In this document: one piece after another, positions 14,521 through 18,309 of the stretch
How the letters are laid out: each line of letters opens with the position of its first letter
How positions within the stretch are numbered: position 1 is the stretch's first letter
Position numbers and translations under genes: made by a program
NCBI GenBank assembly: GCA_963540225.1
Contig: CAUTNH010000014.1
Location: 1-18,309, forward strand
DNA: 18,309 nucleotides
Reading direction: 5' to 3'
DNA from: CAUTNH01 sp963540225
GTDB lineage: Bacteria > Bacillota_I > Bacilli_A > Acholeplasmatales > Acholeplasmataceae
Notes under the pieces: generated by a model
The model's database searches: none
What the model saw: only the letters and a program-made list of their open reading frames with translations
Told to the model about the DNA's origin: nothing

Positions 14521-16074
14521 ATGCAAGATTTTAAAGAAAAGCAAATTGTAAATGGTATATCATATGGTAAAGCATTTATAATTAAGGACAATAAAGAAAT
14601 TGTCTCAAATATTATTGTGCAAAATAGGGAATTAGAACTTGAAAACTTTAAAAAAGCTCTTGATTCTTTAAAAGATGAATTTATTCAAATAATTAAAAAA
14701 ACTCAATCAAATGATGAAAAAGAAATAATTCAAACACACTTGGCTTTTTTAAATGATGAAATCTTTATAAATGAAATAAAAGAAAAAATAAATAATAATT
14801 ATTCTGCTATATATAGTATTAATTTAATTTTTTCAAAGTATATTGATATTCTTTTTATAAACAATAAGCTTGAACAATCAAGGACCACCGATTTAATAGA
14901 TGTTAAAAGACAGTTAATAAATAAGCTTATAAACTATGAAAACGAAGAAATTCCTAACTATCCTTATATAATTGTTGCAAATGAAATTTTTCCGTCAACC
15001 ATATCAAAGTATAAAGGTAAAAATTTAAAAGGTGTAGTTTCTACTCTTGGAGGAATTACTTCTCATTCAGCAATTATTTTAAAATCACTTGATATACCAT
15101 ATATTACAAACTATGATATAAAAAAAATAAAAGAAAATGACTATCTTTTAATTGGTGAGAAAAAACAACTTGTAAAAATAAATCCTGATATAAATTTAAT
15201 TAGTGAGACTAAAAATAAATCAAGTAAAAATTTATTGTTAAAAGATCTTAATAATATAAATCTGGAAATTGATTGTATTGATGAAAAATATCTAGATATT
15301 ATAAAATCAAAACCAATCGGAATAATTAGAACAGAGCTTTTGTATATGAATTTTGAAAAAAAACCAACATTTAAAGATGAGGTAAATTTATATAAAAAAG
15401 CGCTTGATGCATCATATCCTAATAGTTTAACTATAAGATTATTTGATTTTAGTCTTGATAAACAAGTACCATATTTTAATATTAAAGAAAGTGATTTAAA
15501 GTTTAATAATATTGGAATTAGACTACTTGATAAATACTATAAAATATTTTACAGCCAACTTGATGCAATTTTATATGCATATAATTTAAAAAAAGATGCT
15601 AAATTAAATATTTTAATTCCTATGGTATCAAGCACTAATGAGGTTATAAAAGTTAGAGAAATTATTTCTGAAATAATAAAAAAACGAGGGTATAGTTTTG
15701 ATTTAAAAGACATTAAACTTGGTATTATGGTAGAGATAATAATTTCTGCCTTAGAACTTGATAAATATAGTGGTTTGATAGATTTTATCTCAGTTGGGAC
15801 TAATGATTTAATTAAATCAATATTTTTCATAAATAGGGATGACCCAAGATTTAATTATGACGATATTTATCTAAATGATGCATTTATTAGCTTTTTAAAG
15901 GATATAAAAAATAAGGCAGATAGTATAAATATAAAAACTAAGATATGTGGAGTAATGACTTCAAAATATGAAAACATAAAGAAATTAGTTAAGGAAGGAT
16001 TTAGCAATTTTACTATTTCTTATGAAAAAATTTCTACAATTTCGGCTAAATTAAAAAAAGATTTAAATTTATAA
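14521..16074 (+). CDS. ptsI: Phosphoenolpyruvate-protein phosphotransferase (PTS Enzyme I)
   Basis: First phosphotransferase of the PTS: takes phosphate from PEP onto a histidine and passes it to HPr. At 517 residues it is shorter than the usual 570 or so. The phospho-histidine is H182 in GGITSHSAI. The PEP/Mg site is complete: R270 in IIRTELLY, R306 in TIRLFDF, E405 in IMVEI, N428 and D429 in VGTNDL, R439 and the catalytic C476 in KICGVM. These residues all sit exactly 26 positions before their E. coli counterparts from R296 to C502, so the catalytic domain is colinear and the shortening lies before it. The motif GEM is GVM here. ptsH is not adjacent, which differs from the common ptsHI order. 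An Enzyme I, not a PEP synthase, given the size. Confidence 0.9.
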   Translation: MQDFKEKQIVNGISYGKAFIIKDNKEIVSNIIVQNRELELENFKKALDSLKDEFIQIIKKTQSNDEKEIIQTHLAFLNDEIFINEIKEKINNNYSAIYSINLIFSKYIDILFINNKLEQSRTTDLIDVKRQLINKLINYENEEIPNYPYIIVANEIFPSTISKYKGKNLKGVVSTLGGITSHSAIILKSLDIPYITNYDIKKIKENDYLLIGEKKQLVKINPDINLISETKNKSSKNLLLKDLNNINLEIDCIDEKYLDIIKSKPIGIIRTELLYMNFEKKPTFKDEVNLYKKALDASYPNSLTIRLFDFSLDKQVPYFNIKESDLKFNNIGIRLLDKYYKIFYSQLDAILYAYNLKKDAKLNILIPMVSSTNEVIKVREIISEIIKKRGYSFDLKDIKLGIMVEIIISALELDKYSGLIDFISVGTNDLIKSIFFINRDDPRFNYDDIYLNDAFISFLKDIKNKADSINIKTKICGVMTSKYENIKKLVKEGFSNFTISYEKISTISAKLKKDLNL

Positions 16075-16081
16075 AATGTTA

Positions 16082-16087
16082 TATAAT
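16082..16087 (+). promoter_or_regulatory. Possible -10 box before the YfcE-like gene
   Basis: TATAAT lies 8 nt after the ptsI stop, with a TG pair not at the ideal spacing and no clear -35. The transcript would begin near 16094, at the start of TTAGGAGTGG, leaving a leader of about 14 nt before GTG 16108. Read-through from ptsI is equally possible because no terminator is visible. Confidence 0.35.
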
Positions 16088-16107
16088 ATTATTTAGGAGT
16101 GGTTTAC

Positions 16108-16566
16108 GTGAAATTATTACTTACATCTTATATTGAAGCAGATAGCGATTTGTTAAAATTTGTTCGTGAAAGCGAGACATTTGATTTACAACTTGATTGT
16201 GGTAATAGTGGCTATCCAGATGCAATTTTAAAGCAAAACTCAATAATTTCTGTAAGAGGTGAAGATGATTCTAATGATATTCAATCTTATATGAGATTAC
16301 TTGAAATAGAAGGTGCTAAGATACTTCTAATAAATGGTAGCAAAGAGGCTACTAATTTTGGGACTGACTTTGTTGAGCAAAAAGCCCATGAACTTCGTGC
16401 TGATATTTGTATATATGGTCATGTGAAAGAACAAGCAATTTTTAAAAAATCCAACATCTTATATCTTTCACCAGGATTATTTAGACAAAATAAAGAATAT
16501 TTAATGGTAAATATAAATTCTAAAAATGATATTCAAGTAATTAAAAAAACGGTTGAAAATGAATGA
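16108..16566 (+). CDS. YfcE/YsnB-family metallophosphoesterase homologue lacking metal ligands (probable pseudoenzyme)
   Basis: A 152-residue protein that aligns along its whole length with the YfcE/YsnB phosphodiesterases, including KILL, the GADVVIFGH-like RADICIYGH and the NPGS-like SPGL. The metal-binding motifs are changed. SDxHG is SYIEA (D to Y8, H to E10), CGDS is CGNS (D to N33), RGNCD is RGEDD (N to E52), and HGH is NGS (76-78). GHxH is GHVK, keeping H105 but losing the second histidine to K107. A two-metal centre of the normal kind cannot form. The fold is likely kept, so a binding or regulatory role is plausible. The start is GTG 16108, with AGGAG at 16095-16099 and 8 nt spacing; the earlier GTG at 16099 overlaps that site. 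It overlaps the LicA-like gene by 8 nt. Confidence 0.75.
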   Translation: MKLLLTSYIEADSDLLKFVRESETFDLQLDCGNSGYPDAILKQNSIISVRGEDDSNDIQSYMRLLEIEGAKILLINGSKEATNFGTDFVEQKAHELRADICIYGHVKEQAIFKKSNILYLSPGLFRQNKEYLMVNINSKNDIQVIKKTVENE

Positions 16567-17458
16567 TAACTTATCAGATGTAAGAAAAATTTTACAAAAG
16601 AAAAATCTTCAAAACTTTGAGATAGTAAAAAAATATAGTGGTGGTATGAGCAATCATACCTTTTTAATTAAAATAGGAAATGATGAATATATTCTAAGAG
16701 TTCCTGCTAAAAATGCTAAAAAGTATTTAAAAAGAAAAAATGAAAAAATAATTTTAAATAAAATTAAAAATGAAAATATAACAAGCAAAACCATATACTT
16801 AAATACTAGAAATGGTATAAAAATCTCAAGCTATATAAAAGGATGTAATCTAGATAATAAAATAAATTATAATGATTTAGAAAATGTAGTTAAACTTGTT
16901 AAAAGATTAAATATGATTAAACCTAGTATAAGATTAGAAAAAGAGAATTTATGTAAGAAAATAAATAATTTAGAAAAAGGTTTAAACAATCTAATAAGTG
17001 AATATTTTAACTATAAAAAAGAAATATTTAAATATTATAAAAAATATCTAAAAAAGGAAAAATCTTATTTAATTCATAATGATTTACAATTATCAAACAT
17101 AATAAAAAAAGATGATAATAGTTATTATTTAATAGATTTTGAATATGCTCTTAAAGGTTCAATATACTATGAAATTGGTGCTTTATACAATGATTTAAAT
17201 TTAAATAATGTATCCGATTTTGATGTTATTAAGATTTATTTTGGAAGTAGTATAGATAATTTAAAATATTTCAAAACATATATTGCAGCATCCCTTGAGA
17301 TACTTCGCTGGTATTTAGTTGCAAGCATTAAAAAAAATGATAAAATAGACCTTGGAATTGATTTTGAATATGTCGCAAATAATTTTTTAAAATACTTAAA
17401 ATATTTAATAGAAAGAATAAACGAATGTGCAAAAAAAGGAAATATTAAACTTAGATAA
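16559..17458 (+). CDS. LicA/choline-kinase-like phosphotransferase
   Basis: A 299-residue small-molecule kinase of the APH/choline kinase superfamily. The N-lobe has the GGMSNHTF nucleotide loop (28-35) and YILRVPA strand, close to the LicA choline/ethanolamine kinases. The C-lobe has the catalytic loop HNDLQLSN (H173, D175, N180) and the metal-binding DFEYA (D193). These support an active kinase. In LicA systems choline is phosphorylated for attachment to teichoic acid or glycolipid, and membrane-bound transferases are needed; none is in the window. Substrate is therefore unproven, and other amino-alcohols or thiamine-type substrates are possible. I chose ATG 16559 over the TTG at 16553, although no strong ribosome binding site precedes it. 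The ATG is inside the end of the YfcE-like gene, so translational coupling is likely. Confidence 0.8.
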   Translation: MNDNLSDVRKILQKKNLQNFEIVKKYSGGMSNHTFLIKIGNDEYILRVPAKNAKKYLKRKNEKIILNKIKNENITSKTIYLNTRNGIKISSYIKGCNLDNKINYNDLENVVKLVKRLNMIKPSIRLEKENLCKKINNLEKGLNNLISEYFNYKKEIFKYYKKYLKKEKSYLIHNDLQLSNIIKKDDNSYYLIDFEYALKGSIYYEIGALYNDLNLNNVSDFDVIKIYFGSSIDNLKYFKTYIAASLEILRWYLVASIKKNDKIDLGIDFEYVANNFLKYLKYLIERINECAKKGNIKLR

Positions 17459-18309
17459 AACAAAACAAGCAATATCTATTGCAAAGAGTTTTTTACAAAC
17501 ATCGCTTACATTAAAAGATTATGCTGATGTTTTTTTGTTTTTACAAGAAATTTATTTAAAACTAAATTATTTAAATGAGCTTATTTTGGAAACTAATTTA
17601 TATCTTGATAAATTTAAAGATTATAACGGATTAGAAAAGGCTTTAATAATTGAAAATTTAATAAAAGCACTAATAAAATTAAAAGACTATGATAGTGCTT
17701 ATTCTATGATTAGTAAATTTAAATTATACTCAGATAGCGAAAATATTTATAAAGCAACATATTATGATATTTTAATATTAAAAGATAAAAATGAAAAATA
17801 TATAGATAAAATAAGACAGGTTTTAAATTATAATCTTCCGCTTGATATAAAAAAAGAGTATTTATTTGAAGTTATTAAAGATGATATTAAAAAACTAGAT
17901 TTCATAAGTTCATATAAAAATTTAGTTTTGCTTGAAAGCTTAACTAAAAGTAAATATTATAAACTTTCATTTTATATTTTATATATGCTTAAAGACTTTG
18001 ATAAATTAAAAGAAGAAATTTCTAGGGCTAAAAAAAATAGCGATAATAATTTTTTAGTTTATCTATATTTAATGCTAATTGAGATAAGTTTAAATAATTT
18101 TAGAAAAGCTTCTATTTATGAGGCTGAGGCAAATGCAAATTTAAAAGATGAAGATATGGATCTTTTAATTCTTTTTTACCAGAATTGTCATATCTTATAT
18201 ACTAACTTAAATAATAATTATTTAAAGGAAGATTATTTAAAAAAGCTAAATTTTTTGCTATCTAAAAAAAAGCGTCTTGAAAAATCTAAATTAAAAAAAG
18301 AAAATATAA
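17427..18309 (+). CDS. All-helical, TPR-like protein, 3' end beyond the window
   Basis: An open frame of at least 294 codons runs from GTG 17427 to the window end. It is too weak in composition to name a family, but it is almost entirely predicted helix: regular leucine/lysine/tyrosine patterns (such as IENLIKALIKLKDYDSAYSM and YLYLMLIEISLNNFRKASIY) at spacings that suggest tetratricopeptide-type helical pairs. There is no signal peptide or membrane span. It overlaps the LicA-like gene by 32 nt. ATG 17425 in another frame stops after seven codons, and no in-frame ATG is present until the gene is well under way, so GTG 17427 is the best start. Only a weak GAAAG lies upstream. Probably a cytoplasmic scaffold or regulatory protein; the function is unknown. 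Confidence 0.65.
   Translation, partial: MQKKEILNLDKTKQAISIAKSFLQTSLTLKDYADVFLFLQEIYLKLNYLNELILETNLYLDKFKDYNGLEKALIIENLIKALIKLKDYDSAYSMISKFKLYSDSENIYKATYYDILILKDKNEKYIDKIRQVLNYNLPLDIKKEYLFEVIKDDIKKLDFISSYKNLVLLESLTKSKYYKLSFYILYMLKDFDKLKEEISRAKKNSDNNFLVYLYLMLIEISLNNFRKASIYEAEANANLKDEDMDLLILFYQNCHILYTNLNNNYLKEDYLKKLNFLLSKKKRLEKSKLKKENI

Noticed and set aside
1..18309. Recoding of UGA to tryptophan
   Set aside because: Tryptophan positions in conserved motifs use TGG, and TGA closes trmFO, xerC, ispG and the YfcE-like gene at family-typical ends. The standard bacterial code fits.
1..18309. Mobile element, CRISPR array or prophage fragments
   Set aside because: No repeats with spacers, no terminal inverted repeats and no transposase; the tyrosine recombinase is housekeeping XerC beside trmFO, not an integrase.

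Overview
The window reads as chromosome from a strongly AT-rich, low-GC Gram-positive-type bacterium (Bacillota, or a Mollicutes-like relative that keeps the standard code). Three points support this. The gene orders trmFO-xerC and rpmB<->fakA (yloV) are typical of Bacillota. Shine-Dalgarno sites are strong (AAGGAG, GAGGAG, GGAGG). UGA is used as a real stop (trmFO, xerC, ispG and the YfcE-like gene all end in TGA), while tryptophan is TGG, so this is not a code-4 mycoplasma. I see no rRNA, tRNA, CRISPR array, insertion sequence or phage gene. Coding density is very high and no gap exceeds 300 bases.

Region 1 (1-3684, + strand) is a tightly overlapping operon: the 3' part of ung (uracil-DNA glycosylase), an ECF-transporter S component with no canonical start codon, trmFO (folate-dependent tRNA U54 methylation), xerC (tyrosine recombinase) and dut (dUTPase), closed by a strong hairpin. 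Two of its genes keep uracil out of DNA, and trmFO uses folate, which fits a vitamin-uptake S component of folate-like type.

Region 2 (3741-5026) holds, on the - strand, an unrecognised multi-pass membrane protein and rpmB (ribosomal protein L28), each with its own terminator. rpmB is divergent from fakA.

Region 3 (5027-12477, + strand) holds fakA (fatty-acid kinase subunit); an operon of an unusual lipoprotein with a C-terminal membrane helix, a nucleoside phosphorylase/MTAN-like protein and a DJ-1/PfpI protein; and an operon of an unrecognised membrane protein with tldD and tldE (a modulator protease pair). It ends in a bidirectional terminator.

Region 4 (12477-14365, - strand) is ispG (non-mevalonate isoprenoid pathway) followed by a diacylglycerol/lipid kinase, overlapping by 4 nt.

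Region 5 (14453-18309, + strand) is a stand-alone ptsI (PTS Enzyme I), a YfcE/YsnB-family phosphoesterase homologue that has lost nearly all its metal ligands (a likely pseudoenzyme), a LicA/choline-kinase-like protein, and an all-helical, TPR-like protein cut by the window end.

Promoters in the gaps share an extended -10 (TGnTATAAT) with a weak -35. Two genes (the lipoprotein at 6707 and ispG at 14365) have their -10 so close to the start codon that their mRNAs should be leaderless or nearly so. The most unusual items are the ligand-stripped YfcE homologue, the S component without ATG/GTG/TTG, the predicted leaderless lipoprotein gene and the dual-anchored lipoprotein itself.
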